A stretch of DNA of 64,000 nt from DASRFR01 sp035651455 (GTDB lineage Bacteria; Acidobacteriota; Terriglobia; Terriglobales; Acidobacteriaceae). A program made the position numbers and the translations under genes. Shown here in pieces: positions 1 to 9,135 of this stretch. The stretch lies in assembly GCA_035651455.1 (NCBI GenBank), contig DASRFR010000003.1, forward strand, positions 213,789-277,788, given 5' to 3'. How positions within the stretch are numbered: position 1 is the first letter of the stretch; each line of letters starts with the position of its first letter. The notes beneath the pieces were generated by a model, which made no database searches, was not told the origin of the DNA, and saw only the letters and a list, made by a program, of their open reading frames with translations.

Positions 1-258
1 TTCCTGAAGCGCTTTGGCAAAAGCCTGCTGCTCTGCCTTGGGGTCGAAAGTATCCGGTCCCACGATATCGTTCCTGACTTTGAGCTGATTGGCCGCTTGC
101 GAAAATCCGGCTGCGGCGGCTTGCCAATAGGGAATCTGCAGGTTGTCAGAAACGAGAACATACTTTTCTTTCTCGTCATGTGCGGTGCCGCATCCAAGCG
201 AAGCGATGAGAAGAGCGCTGAGACAGATAAGAAGATTTTGCTGGAGCGAACGGCGCAT
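1..258 (-). CDS. Sugar-type ABC transporter substrate-binding lipoprotein (N-terminal part)
   Basis: Only the first 86 residues lie in the window; the gene continues past base 1. A hydrophobic signal segment (about residues 7-22) ends in SLGC, a lipobox-like site with Cys23, so the product is probably a lipoprotein on the periplasmic side. The next stretch (YVLVSDNLQIPYWQAAAAGF) has the beta-strand/helix opening of type 1 periplasmic binding proteins of the RbsB/XylF kind, in which an aromatic residue after the first strand contacts the ligand. AGGA lies 8 nt before the ATG at 258; an in-frame ATG at 267 is less well placed. The ligand cannot be told from this fragment. Confidence 0.7.
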   Translation of the reverse strand, partial: MRRSLQQNLLICLSALLIASLGCGTAHDEKEKYVLVSDNLQIPYWQAAAAGFSQAANQLKVRNDIVGPDTFDPKAEQQAFAKALQE

Positions 259-407
259 GGTAACCATCCTTGACGCAGAATGAGATGGCCAACCGAAGGC
301 GAGTGGATTCTATACGATTATGTGCTGTCGAAAAAGAAAGATTATCTCGTGATTCGATATGAGAACTGGAGGGGAACACTGCAGTTGCTGTATGTCACGT
401 GATGCGT

Positions 408-2039
408 TTACACGCCCACCGGAAAAGGCTTACTGTGACTCTCTGCACCTAGCGACAAGGCGCCCAAGCGTCCCTGTAACAGTGACATCAGTCCTGTGTA
501 CCAGTACCCGAAGACGAACAATACCAGAAATGGGACGGTGATGTAGTTTTCGTTCTGAAGGGCATAGATCATTGCCGCGGCAAAGTAGCACCCAATCAGC
601 AACTCGATCCAGGGCACCCATCCCAGGCGCTTGCGATATTTCGTGACACCCACTTTGTCGTTTCTCGTCTCAACCCGGTACTTCGGTGTGCGAGCGAACG
701 GACTTTGTTTGCCGATAAGAGCTTCGATCACGGCGTGGGTGTTGGTGATCGTCATGCCGATACCCAGAGCCATTAAGCAGGGTAGATAAAGTAGAGCTCG
801 CGGCCACGTCTTGGGATAGAGTTCCCGTTGCGAGACCAGATAGAAACTCGAAATCGAAAAGGTCGAAGCCATGAACAGGGGCAAGTCGATATACAGCATC
901 TGGAACCAGCCCTGGTAAAAACGAATGATCATGGCGGGCAAAAGCAGCACCGAAAGTACAATCATCAGAGGATAGCTGAGATTTGAAGTCAGGTGGTACC
1001 ACGCTTCCAGCTTGGTGTGACGCGGCACATCGCTGTTGAGGAGCTGAGGAAGGATCTTCTTTGCCGTCTGGATGAGTCCTTTTGCCCAGCGCGCCTGCTG
1101 GGTTTTGAACGCGGTCATCTCAACCGGCAACTCGGCGGGGCACTCCACATCCTGCAGATAAAGAAATTTCCAGCCTTTTAGCTGCGCGCGATAAGAGAGG
1201 TCGGTATCCTCGGTGAGCGTGTCATGCTGCCAGCCCCCCGCATCCGCGATTGCCTGCCGACGCCATACGCCCGCCGTGCCATTGAAATTGAAGAACACAC
1301 CGCTGCGCGCGCGTCCGGAATGCTCCAGCACAAAATGGCCATCCAGCAGGATGGCTTCCACTTCTGTGAGGAAGGAATAATTCCGGTTGATATGGGTCCA
1401 TCGCGTTTGGACCATGCCAATCCTGGGATCGCTAAAGTGGTGAATCGTACGCCGCAGGAAATCTTCGGGTGGAACAAAGTCAGCGTCAAAGATCGCGACG
1501 AACTCGCCTTTGGCGCTTTGCAGTCCCTCTTCCAGCGCTCCTGCCTTGTAGCCGTGGCGATTCGTACGATGATGATAGGTAATTGGATGGCCCAGCGCTG
1601 CAAAGCGCTCTACCAGGCCGCGCACCACCTCTACAGTCTCATCCGTCGAGTCATCCAGTACCTGGATATCCAATTTTTCCCGCGGATAGTCGAGCCGGCA
1701 GACGCTCTCGATCAACCGCTCAGCCACATACCTCTCGTTGAACATGGGCAACTGCACGGTGACTCGCGGCAGTTCTGTAAAGAGCGCGGCGGGTTCCATG
1801 GTGCGATTCTTCTTGTGCTTGTAATAGAGGTACACCAGGAAATAGCGGTGAATGCCGTAGGAGGCGAGGAGAGTGAGAACTACAAAGTAGGGGATGAGCA
1901 GGGCCATATCGAACGCGTTTGCGTGATAGAGCCCCTGAAAAGTGCGATCAAGGAAATGCTGTCGGATGAACTGCCCCACTCCGCGGGAGGCCGCCAAAGC
2001 CATGGCTGGAGGCGCGAATTGAGAGGTGGCGATGAGCAT
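408..2039 (-). CDS. Cellulose-synthase-like family 2 glycosyltransferase
   Basis: A 543-residue membrane glycosyltransferase that should polymerise a beta-linked polysaccharide from a nucleotide sugar at the cytoplasmic membrane. It has an N-terminal membrane segment (about 44-72), a GT2 domain with the processive-enzyme signature (DD at 129-130, DAD at 185-187, TED at 276-278, QQARW at 314-318), and three to four membrane helices after residue 345. The order matches CesA/CslA-like bacterial synthases. There is no PilZ domain and no BcsB/BcsZ neighbour, so it is probably not a classical cyclic-di-GMP-regulated cellulose synthase; mannan or another glucan is equally possible. It stands alone, 120 bp after the Nudix gene on the same strand. 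Confidence 0.85.
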   Translation of the reverse strand: MLIATSQFAPPAMALAASRGVGQFIRQHFLDRTFQGLYHANAFDMALLIPYFVVLTLLASYGIHRYFLVYLYYKHKKNRTMEPAALFTELPRVTVQLPMFNERYVAERLIESVCRLDYPREKLDIQVLDDSTDETVEVVRGLVERFAALGHPITYHHRTNRHGYKAGALEEGLQSAKGEFVAIFDADFVPPEDFLRRTIHHFSDPRIGMVQTRWTHINRNYSFLTEVEAILLDGHFVLEHSGRARSGVFFNFNGTAGVWRRQAIADAGGWQHDTLTEDTDLSYRAQLKGWKFLYLQDVECPAELPVEMTAFKTQQARWAKGLIQTAKKILPQLLNSDVPRHTKLEAWYHLTSNLSYPLMIVLSVLLLPAMIIRFYQGWFQMLYIDLPLFMASTFSISSFYLVSQRELYPKTWPRALLYLPCLMALGIGMTITNTHAVIEALIGKQSPFARTPKYRVETRNDKVGVTKYRKRLGWVPWIELLIGCYFAAAMIYALQNENYITVPFLVLFVFGYWYTGLMSLLQGRLGALSLGAESHSKPFPVGV

Positions 2040-2159
2040 GGCGGCGAATACGGGTACAAACCGTTATTTTATCCGAAGTGGGCTGGTCGTCTCATTCTGG
2101 CGGGAATCACTCGCATAAATAAGCATCGAGCTGACGATAAGAAGCGCTGATGCGCTGAC

Positions 2160-2648
2160 TTAGACGTCGGGATGGCTTGCCAAGTATTCTTCGGCCATAC
2201 GCATTACTTTCCTCTCATTGCTATAGCTCAATCTTTTACCGGCTTCCGCGAGCGGCAGCCATAGGGCACGCTTAACTTCAATCCGCATTTCGGGCGTGAC
2301 ATCATCGATTTTGCCATCGGCGTACTTCAGCAGGTAAAAGCTGACGATCTTGAACACGCGCTCCAGATCGCTCCAGGTACGTACATAGACGTATTTGATA
2401 TCCGTGAGTTTGGCCACTGGAATGGCGTCGATGCCGGTTTCTTCGCGGACCTCGCGAACGGCCGTCTGCTCCGGCTTTTCACCGGGATCGACCAGGCCTT
2501 TTGGCAGGGCAAACACGAGTTTCGGACTCTTGGGTTTTGCTGGGCTGGGGCCACTCGGAGGTTCTTTTTGGGGCTCAATCACGGCTACCTGCCAGCCGCT
2601 CTCGTCCCGTCTGACGACCACGCCCCCGGAGGAAATCTCACGAATCAT
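2160..2648 (-). CDS. Nudix hydrolase
   Basis: A 162-residue protein with a complete Nudix box at residues 51-73 (GLVDPGEKPEQ through REVREETGI), fitting GX5EX7REUXEEXGU with all metal-binding Glu residues present. Such enzymes cleave nucleoside diphosphates linked to another group. A Pro/Lys-rich insert at about 28-43 (PSGPSPAKPKSPK) is typical of the Ap4A/diphosphoinositol-type clade and could favour dinucleotide polyphosphates, but substrate cannot be assigned from sequence. It shares strand with the glycosyltransferase and has no obvious functional partner. Confidence 0.85.
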   Translation of the reverse strand: MIREISSGGVVVRRDESGWQVAVIEPQKEPPSGPSPAKPKSPKLVFALPKGLVDPGEKPEQTAVREVREETGIDAIPVAKLTDIKYVYVRTWSDLERVFKIVSFYLLKYADGKIDDVTPEMRIEVKRALWLPLAEAGKRLSYSNERKVMRMAEEYLASHPDV

Positions 2649-2840
2649 TGCTCACAACTTAGCAGGAATCCACGACTTAGTCATGGGCGCCTAAAGGCGT
2701 CGATGCAACTAAGGGGGACAGTAACCACAGCCGGTAACCGCCGGCGTAATAGCACCAAAGTGGACTGCATCGCTTGCTGAAAAAATGGCATCTTAGGTGC
2801 AGTAGTAGTTCACTCCGGGCAACCGGGATGTGGGGTTCGG

Positions 2841-3755
2841 GTGAAGAGTCTGGGCAGCCTAGTACGGTCCGTGCGCGCCTTCGGACGCGGCCTGACCGGC
2901 AATTCGTCTGCTTCCTCATCAATTCCGCCCGCGCCGCGAATCGGCATCGCCCTGGGTGGAGGTTTTGCCCGCGGCATCGCTCATATTGGCGTTCTCAAAG
3001 TCCTCGAAGAAGAAAACATTCCTATCCATTGTGTGGCCGGTACCAGTGTGGGTGCGCTGATTGGGGCTATCTACTGCAGCGGTGTATGCGCCAGCGATTT
3101 AGCCGCCGTGGCGCGTCGCGTGCGCTTCAAAGATTTCGCCCGCTGGACTCTTTCGCGCTACGGATTTGCCAGCAATCATCGCATGACGCGGTTCATGAAC
3201 AGCGTCTTGGCGGTTAAGAATTTCGAGGAACTCCGCATACCCCTGGCAGTCGCAGCCACGGATTTCGGCACGGGACAAGGTTCCGTATTTTCCACCGGTT
3301 CATTGATCGATCCGATTCGAGCCAGTTGCGCTTATCCGGGCATGTTTCTGCCGGTTGATATTGATGGCCACCTATATGTCGACGGCATGCTCTCCCATGC
3401 CGTGCCCACAGCACCGGTGCACGAGATGGGTGCGGACCGTGTCCTTGCAATCCATTTAAAGGGCGGGTGGTCCCGACCACAGGGGCCACGGCACGTCTTC
3501 GATGTCATTGGACAGTGTTTTGCGATCGCGCAGCAAATGGCTTGTGCGACATGGAAATCGGCTGCTGACCTTGTGGTCGAGCCCGATGTCAACGGATTTG
3601 AGTATGACTCGTTTGAGCAGGCTGACGCCTTGCTGCGTGCGGGTGAAGCCGCGATGCGAGAAGCCCTTCCGCAAGTGCGCGAGTGGTTTGCAGTGCAACC
3701 AAGTCCTCTTCATGCGCAAAAGGGGCTCGGCCCCTCGCCCATGCCGGCCGATTAA
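2841..3755 (+). CDS. Patatin-like phospholipase (RssA/NTE type)
   Basis: A 304-residue patatin-family serine hydrolase. The oxyanion-hole glycines are in ALGGGFARGIAHIG (about 37-50), the nucleophile is Ser69 in GTSVG, and the catalytic Asp lies in YVDG (about 177-179), giving a full Ser-Asp dyad. Family members hydrolyse phospholipid or lysophospholipid acyl esters; the short form without cyclic-nucleotide domains resembles RssA/YlbK. There is no signal peptide, so it is probably cytoplasmic or membrane-peripheral. The start is GTG with no strong Shine-Dalgarno; the first 30 residues are low complexity and the true start could be slightly downstream. Confidence 0.85.
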   Translation: MKSLGSLVRSVRAFGRGLTGNSSASSSIPPAPRIGIALGGGFARGIAHIGVLKVLEEENIPIHCVAGTSVGALIGAIYCSGVCASDLAAVARRVRFKDFARWTLSRYGFASNHRMTRFMNSVLAVKNFEELRIPLAVAATDFGTGQGSVFSTGSLIDPIRASCAYPGMFLPVDIDGHLYVDGMLSHAVPTAPVHEMGADRVLAIHLKGGWSRPQGPRHVFDVIGQCFAIAQQMACATWKSAADLVVEPDVNGFEYDSFEQADALLRAGEAAMREALPQVREWFAVQPSPLHAQKGLGPSPMPAD

Positions 3756-3850
3756 GTACCCCAGCCTTCTAAAGATCCGGCAAGCATTGACCATCGTTAC
3801 CGCGACGCATACACTGTCCGTGTTTTTTCTGGAAGGTTGCCGGATCTGCC

Positions 3851-4336
3851 ATGAAAACATATCGTCCTGTTCGCGCAGTCTTATCTGAAGTCCACCGCCT
3901 GTTAACTTCTAAAGCTCCGGCGCACAGTTCGCCTCTCGAGGATGTGGCTGACGTCCTAAGCGACGCGCGGCACTACACATGGGTGGGCATCTATCTCACC
4001 TTTGATAGCAAAACGACACAGAACCTGGCTGGCGGGGAAGAACTAACGAGATTTGCTTCGCCAGACAGCTGCGCCAAGATGTTGTTCTCGATGAAGATGG
4101 CCGCAAGAGAAATTGGCGTGCTGGCAGTGGAAACCCATCATGAATTCGGATTCGGCCGTGACGATAGAGTGATGCTCGAGAATGTAGCGGAAGAGTTAGC
4201 GCGATTTCTGAGCGGTCCAGGAAAATACCTGGCGCGGCGAGCGCGAGATGCGCAAAGAAGGGTCGAAAGTGTGCCGGCCCGAGGCCCACAATCGGAAAAA
4301 GCCAGAGCCACTTCCGCGGCGGTTGGCGAATGGTAA
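3851..4336 (+). CDS. GAF-domain protein
   Basis: A 161-residue protein. Residues about 10-120 look like a small GAF domain (HYTWVGIYL strand, then MAAREIGVLAVETHHEFGF and DDRVMLENVAEELARFL), as in free-methionine-sulfoxide reductases or cyclic-nucleotide sensors. The three Cys residues expected of a fRMsr enzyme are not visible, so a ligand-sensing role is likelier than catalysis. The C-terminal 40 residues are basic and probably disordered. It follows the patatin gene by 95 bp and may be cotranscribed with it. Confidence 0.6.
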   Translation: MKTYRPVRAVLSEVHRLLTSKAPAHSSPLEDVADVLSDARHYTWVGIYLTFDSKTTQNLAGGEELTRFASPDSCAKMLFSMKMAAREIGVLAVETHHEFGFGRDDRVMLENVAEELARFLSGPGKYLARRARDAQRRVESVPARGPQSEKARATSAAVGEW

Positions 4337-4356
4337 AGCCGTCCGCTTGAAGCCAT

Positions 4357-5841
4357 TCAGGACGCAGCGCGCCCCGCAACGCCGCTCAACTTAGCGGCTT
4401 CCTGCTGAATTTTCTCCCAGGCATTCTGTACGTGACGTTCCTCGGTATGAGTCTGTCCCACGCTCAGGCGAAGTGTGAGCTTGCCATTCAACTTGGTGTG
4501 GGTCAGGAATAAATCGCCGCTGCTATTCAGGCGATCCATCAGCAACTGGTTGGGTTCGTCGGCACCCTTCAATCGGAAACAGACAAGGTTCAATGGCGCA
4601 GGCGCAGGCAGTTCAAAGCGCTCGTCCTGCTTTACCCACTCGACAAATTGCTGGGCTAGCGCAACATGCCGCCGGACGTGGAACTGGAGGCCCTCCACGC
4701 CATAGTGGCGGATGACGAACCATAGCTTCAGAGATCGGAAGCGCCGCCCGAGGGGAATCTGCCAGTCGCGATAGTCGGTCACGGTTCCGGTTTCGGTGGC
4801 CCGGTTTCGCAGGTACTCGGGAAGGACGCTGAGCGTCTGGATTAAAGCTCTGCGATTGGCGACGTAGAAGCAGTCGCAATCGAAGTTTGTAAACATCCAC
4901 TTGTGCGGGTTGAAGCAGTAACTGTCCGCGAGTTCCAGGCCTTTATGAATGAAGCGAAATTCGGGACAGAGCGCGGCCGTGCCCGACATCGCCGCATCGA
5001 CATGCAGCCACATGCCGTGCTCGCGGCAGATCGATCCGATTTCGGGAAGAGGATCTAGCGCGTTCGATGAGGTTGTCCCCACGGTCGCGCACAGAAAGCA
5101 GGGAATCTTGCCGGCCTTCTTATCCTGGGAGATCTGGCGCGCGAGTGCGTCGGGGCGCATCGCGAACTTGTCATCAACATCGATGAGCCGCAGGTTTTCG
5201 ACGCCGAGGCCGGCGATCTTAACCGCTTTTTCGATCGATGAGTGCGCCTGGCTGGAAGTGTAGGCGACCAGTTTGCCGTCGCAGCCGTGCTGATTGCTGC
5301 TGAACTTTGTCGTGCGCTCACGTCCCGCCAACAGCGCGCATAGAGATGAACTGGATGCGGTGTCCTGTATGACTCCGCCGCCGCTGCTGCTCGAAAGGAA
5401 TTTCTCCGGCAACCCCAGCATGGGTACCAGCCAGTCAAGGACGTGGCTCTCCAGTTCGGTACACGCGGGGCTTGTCGACCATAGCATGCCTTGAACCGCC
5501 AGTCCGGACGAGAAAAGATCTCCAAGAATTGCAGGTCCTGACGCATTGCAGGGGAAGTAGCCGAAAAAGTTGGGCGACTGCCAGTGGGTGATGCCAGGCA
5601 GAATAATTTTTTCTACATCGCGCAACATGGCCTCAAAGCTCTCGCCCTTAGCCGGAGGACGGGCGGGCAGCATTTTCCGAACCTCTCCCGGTTGCGTATG
5701 CGAGAGCACGGGAAATGATTCGACTCGTTGTTGATAGTCGGCGATCCAGTCGACGACTGCATGGCCGTAGCGGCGGAAGTCCTCAGGCGTCATATGGAAA
5801 TTCTGATGATCGGGCAAAGTTCCTCCCCCGACGACCACCAC
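4357..5841 (-). CDS. Group II pyridoxal-dependent amino acid decarboxylase
   Basis: Up to 494 residues, matching aromatic-L-amino-acid decarboxylases (tyrosine, phenylalanine or tryptophan to the amine plus CO2). Recognisable features are the FFGYFPCNASGPAILGDL substrate-loop region, the HVDAAMSG Asp that contacts the pyridine nitrogen, and the PLP lysine in NPHKW. The conserved N-terminus (MTPEDFRRYGHAVVDWIADY) begins at residue 17, so an ATG at 5793 (478 aa) is a reasonable alternative start. Neither start has a clear ribosome-binding site. No transporter or oxidase sits beside it. Confidence 0.85.
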   Translation of the reverse strand: MVVVGGGTLPDHQNFHMTPEDFRRYGHAVVDWIADYQQRVESFPVLSHTQPGEVRKMLPARPPAKGESFEAMLRDVEKIILPGITHWQSPNFFGYFPCNASGPAILGDLFSSGLAVQGMLWSTSPACTELESHVLDWLVPMLGLPEKFLSSSSGGGVIQDTASSSSLCALLAGRERTTKFSSNQHGCDGKLVAYTSSQAHSSIEKAVKIAGLGVENLRLIDVDDKFAMRPDALARQISQDKKAGKIPCFLCATVGTTSSNALDPLPEIGSICREHGMWLHVDAAMSGTAALCPEFRFIHKGLELADSYCFNPHKWMFTNFDCDCFYVANRRALIQTLSVLPEYLRNRATETGTVTDYRDWQIPLGRRFRSLKLWFVIRHYGVEGLQFHVRRHVALAQQFVEWVKQDERFELPAPAPLNLVCFRLKGADEPNQLLMDRLNSSGDLFLTHTKLNGKLTLRLSVGQTHTEERHVQNAWEKIQQEAAKLSGVAGRAAS

Positions 5842-5929
5842 GGATTACGTAGCGGGCCTCGATGCAAGTCAGCGAACATCTATTCTCGGCTTACAACACG
5901 CGCACAAGCAACCTGCTGCGGGCCGACAG

Positions 5930-6685
5930 CTAGTCTAGCTTCCCGTAGTAAACGCGCGTGTTGTAGTCGACAAACACTCCGCCGTTGTTCTGATAATTGT
6001 CGAAAATCTCGCGCAGTTCTCGAAGCATGGGCTGACACTCAGGGTGTTGGCGTTGCGGGGCGTAGGAAGACGAGAGCAAGCGCCCCTCAAGCCCAGGATA
6101 GTCGAATTCCTGTCGCAACTCGAAGACCCGCTGCCGAAACGGCGAAGGAGCAAAAAAAGTGCCGATGCTGGCGGTCGTATTCTCGTGGCGAACTTTCGTG
6201 TAGTCAGTGCCATACGCCTGCAAGAGCTTCTCGTAATCGCGCAAGAACGGCGTGGAATCGGTCCGGCGCTCGTTCCATACGAGAACACACCAGCCGTGCG
6301 GCTTGAGGATGCGGACGAATTCCTGCCGTGCTTTGTCGCGTTCAAACCAGTGCGCCGCCTGGGCCGCTGTGACAAAATCGACGCTGCGATCCGGCAACGT
6401 CGTGGCTTCTGCCCGCCCGGCAACGCTTACCAGTTTAGGAAACGACGCCAGCAATCGTTGACCCGCTTCGCGCATTTCCGCATTGGGCTCGACCGCGAAA
6501 ACGCGATTTCCATTCTCGAGCAGATGCCGTGTCCACAAGCCCGTCCCCGAGGCCACATCCGCGACCAACGCTTGCGGCGTGAGGTTGCACTCAGTCTCGA
6601 GCAGTCGCATGACTTCGGGCGGGTATCCCGGTCGATAACGCACGTAATCCTCGACTCGCGAAGAGAAGCGGAGGGTGGGATCCAT
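5930..6685 (-). CDS. SAM-dependent methyltransferase (class I)
   Basis: A 251-residue class I methyltransferase of the Methyltransf_11/25 type. Motif I is VADVASGTG (about 39-47), followed by the acidic ribose-binding strand AVEPN, and the TAAQAAHWF segment characteristic of YafE/UbiE-like small-molecule methyltransferases of unknown substrate. It is read leftward and lies 88 bp beyond the decarboxylase start, facing away from proB. Nothing in the context identifies the substrate. Confidence 0.85.
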   Translation of the reverse strand: MDPTLRFSSRVEDYVRYRPGYPPEVMRLLETECNLTPQALVADVASGTGLWTRHLLENGNRVFAVEPNAEMREAGQRLLASFPKLVSVAGRAEATTLPDRSVDFVTAAQAAHWFERDKARQEFVRILKPHGWCVLVWNERRTDSTPFLRDYEKLLQAYGTDYTKVRHENTTASIGTFFAPSPFRQRVFELRQEFDYPGLEGRLLSSSYAPQRQHPECQPMLRELREIFDNYQNNGGVFVDYNTRVYYGKLD

Positions 6686-6860
6686 GCTTCCATTTTTTCA
6701 CAAGATCGGACAGAGCACCGTGTGTTGCATTTCTTTACGCACGCGCGGAAATATTTTTCACTTTGTCCGCAGTCGAAACCACGGGTGTGCAGGTAAATAA
6801 CTGCCTGAGCGAGAAATCCCATGCGCAACGTGGCTGATCACTTGCTAAACTGACACTCTC

Positions 6861-7613
6861 ATGCGAGTCGTCGTCAAAATCGGCACCAGCCTGGTTGCGC
6901 CGGGAGGACGAATCGACACCGGGCAACTACGCGCGTTGATTGACCAGTTGGATCTTTCGCATCACGAGTTCCTCATCGTCAGCTCGGGCGCGATCGGCTC
7001 CGGCATGTCGAACCTTTCGTTGGCGCGACGACCCAGCAATGTTCCCCTCATGCAGGCTTGTGCGGCCGTTGGACAAAGCCTCCTGATGCACACTTACGAG
7101 CAATTGTTTTTTGGTAAAAAAGTCGTCGCTCAATTGCTGCTTTCTAGCGACGATTTTACTTCTCCAGTGCGCTACAAGAACCTGCAGAATGCGCTGGGAG
7201 AACTGCTCAAGCTGGGCGTGGTCCCGATCATTAACGAAAACGACAGTGTTTCGGTACGCGAGCTGGTCGGCGCATTTGGCGACAACGATGAACTCAGCGC
7301 GCTTGTAGCTACCGCGGTTGAAGCCGACTGGCTACTCCTGCTCACCGACGTCGATGGCTTTTACGCAAAGAACGGCAGCAAGCGTCCAAAAATCATCCGC
7401 ACTATCAAGAAACTTACGCCGGCCATGGAACGGCTGTGCAATGGCAAAGGAGAACTGGGCACCGGCGGCATGCGTTCAAAGCTTCGCGCCGCGAAGGTTG
7501 CCAGTGAAGCCGGCGTGAGCGTTGCGATCGTGAATGGCCGCCATCCGCGCGCCATTCAGGCAGCTCTGGAACGCAAAATCGGCACCTACTTTCCTCCACA
7601 AGAGACCTACTGA
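6861..7613 (+). CDS. proB: Glutamate 5-kinase, short form without PUA domain
   Basis: First step of proline synthesis: ATP-dependent phosphorylation of L-glutamate. The amino-acid-kinase fold is complete in 250 residues: VVKIGTSLV (P loop), SSGAIGSG, INENDSVS and FGDNDELSA (glutamate and nucleotide contacts), TDVDGFY, and GTGGMRSKLRAA. The C-terminal PUA domain of the about 367-residue E. coli-type enzyme is absent, as in other short ProB proteins. The gene is followed after 1 bp by proA, so the two steps that make glutamate semialdehyde are coexpressed. Confidence 0.93.
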   Translation: MRVVVKIGTSLVAPGGRIDTGQLRALIDQLDLSHHEFLIVSSGAIGSGMSNLSLARRPSNVPLMQACAAVGQSLLMHTYEQLFFGKKVVAQLLLSSDDFTSPVRYKNLQNALGELLKLGVVPIINENDSVSVRELVGAFGDNDELSALVATAVEADWLLLLTDVDGFYAKNGSKRPKIIRTIKKLTPAMERLCNGKGELGTGGMRSKLRAAKVASEAGVSVAIVNGRHPRAIQAALERKIGTYFPPQETY

Positions 7614-7614
7614 A

Positions 7615-8877
7615 ATGGCTACATCGGTGAGGCCGGGGCTATCTACTCACGATAAGTTGCTGCGCGCCCGCGACGCTTCATCACGCATGGCGCAGCTCTC
7701 TACCGAGGCAAAAAATGCGATTCTGCTGCGGATGGCGGAAATGCTTGAGGCCAATGCGAGCCGTATCCTCTGCGCCAACCGGGTCGATCTCGAATCCTGC
7801 GGTCTGCAAGGCGCCATGCGGGATCGCTTGCTGCTGAGCCCCGAGCGCATCGCTGGGATTGCGCGAGGAGTGCGCGACGTGGCGAAACTGGCTGATCCGA
7901 CCTATGAAGTGTTGAGCGAATGGACCCGCCCGAACGGTCTACGCATACGAAAAATTCGCGTACCCCTGGGCGTGGTAGGCATTATTTATGAATCGCGTCC
8001 CAATGTGACCGTGGATACTGTCGCGCTTGCTCTCAAGGCAGGAAACGCGATTGTCCTTCGGGGCGGCAAAGAAGCGGCTCACAGCAATGACTGCCTGGTC
8101 GAGATTTTAAGTGCCGTGTCCGGACTTCCTCAGGGCGCTATCGAACTTCTCGATTCCAGCACACGCGACTCAGTTCACGAATTGATCAAGGCGCGCGGCC
8201 TGGTGGACGTCATCATTCCGCGCGGCGGCGCGGACCTGATTTCGTTTGTCGCACAGAATGCGACCGTGCCGGTCATCGAGACTGGTGCAGGGAACTGTCA
8301 TATCTTCGTGGACGCATCGGCTGATCTTGACATGGCCGACACAATCGTGATCAACGCCAAGACGCAGCGGCCGTCAGTCTGTAACGCGGCGGAGAAATTG
8401 CTGATTCACGAAAGCATCGCAAGCCTCTACCTTCCGAGAATTGCAAAATTGCTGATCGGGCACGGGGTTGAACTGCGCGGGGACGAGCACTCGCGCCAGC
8501 TTTCCGGCGGCCTGCCCATTGCGCCAGCTGAGCCTCAAGACTGGTTCGAAGAATACCTCCGGCTGTGCATGGCCATTCGCGTGGTCTCGGGCGTGGATGA
8601 GGCCATCGCTCATATCAACCGCCATTCCACAAAGCACTCCGACTCCATCCTCACGCGCGACGAGCAGAATGCTCAAAAGTTTATGCGCTACGTGGATTCC
8701 GCAGCGGTGTACTGGAATGCCTCGACGCGATTTTCCGATGGAGCGGAATTTGGCTTTGGCGCGGAAATGGGCATCAGCACCCAAAAGCTTCATTGCCGTG
8801 GTCCCTTTGCCTTGGCGGAACTGACCTCGACTAAGTACCAGGTCTTTGGGCGCGGCCAGGTCAGGGCAGGGACTTAG
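7615..8877 (+). CDS. proA: Gamma-glutamyl phosphate reductase
   Basis: Second step of proline synthesis: NADPH-dependent reduction of gamma-glutamyl phosphate to glutamate semialdehyde. A 420-residue aldehyde-dehydrogenase-superfamily protein, the usual ProA length. PLGVVGIIYESRPNVTVD and the GNAIVLRGGKEA cofactor region are clear; the catalytic Cys lies in RPSVCNAAE. The ATG at 7615, 1 bp after the proB stop, is chosen over an upstream in-frame start inside proB because family members begin near this Met. Confidence 0.95.
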   Translation: MATSVRPGLSTHDKLLRARDASSRMAQLSTEAKNAILLRMAEMLEANASRILCANRVDLESCGLQGAMRDRLLLSPERIAGIARGVRDVAKLADPTYEVLSEWTRPNGLRIRKIRVPLGVVGIIYESRPNVTVDTVALALKAGNAIVLRGGKEAAHSNDCLVEILSAVSGLPQGAIELLDSSTRDSVHELIKARGLVDVIIPRGGADLISFVAQNATVPVIETGAGNCHIFVDASADLDMADTIVINAKTQRPSVCNAAEKLLIHESIASLYLPRIAKLLIGHGVELRGDEHSRQLSGGLPIAPAEPQDWFEEYLRLCMAIRVVSGVDEAIAHINRHSTKHSDSILTRDEQNAQKFMRYVDSAAVYWNASTRFSDGAEFGFGAEMGISTQKLHCRGPFALAELTSTKYQVFGRGQVRAGT

Positions 8878-9027
8878 CGCGGGTCAACTCAAGCCACGCG
8901 CCCCCGCGAAATTACCCCTCGACGCTCGGTGCGCGAGTCACAAAGGTAGGTGACGGTTGCACTTGCCGATTCCCCGTGAATGTGATCTCCGGATTCCTGC
9001 TAAGTAGCAGAGAAAAAACGATTTTGC

Positions 9028-9055
9028 TTGACATGGCGGGCCGGCGGAGTAAGAT
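9028..9055 (+). promoter_or_regulatory. Sigma-70-type promoter before the 9.07-kb hairpin
   Basis: TTGACA (9028-9033), a 16-bp spacer and TAAGAT (9050-9055) form one of the best promoter matches in the window. No convincing protein-coding start follows. The predicted transcript begins near 9062 and immediately enters the hairpin at 9071. Confidence 0.6.
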
Positions 9056-9060
9056 GAAGA

Positions 9061-9132
9061 CAACTTAATAGGGCGCGTGCCGTTGCCATCCTCACCCCAC
9101 ATCTAATACGGTACGCGCCCGCTGTGTTTTTG
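9061..9132 (+). ncRNA. Candidate structured small RNA
   Basis: Directly after the promoter at 9028, the arms 9071-9083 and 9108-9120 pair as a 13-bp stem (GGGCGCGT plus CCGT with one G-U). The 24-nt loop is C-rich and contains CCTCACCCC, complementary to Shine-Dalgarno sequences. A T-run follows at 9127-9131, seven bases past the stem. Promoter, stem, unpaired C-rich loop and T-tract together resemble a small regulatory RNA, or an attenuated leader. No family is recognised; this is inference from structure only. Confidence 0.4.
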
Positions 9133-9135
9133 GGC

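Noticed and set aside
1224..2150. Long open frame (308 codons) on the strand opposite the glycosyltransferase
   Set aside because: Its sequence has no domain, and the glycosyltransferase on the other strand has a full set of catalytic motifs. High third-position G+C makes such antisense frames common.
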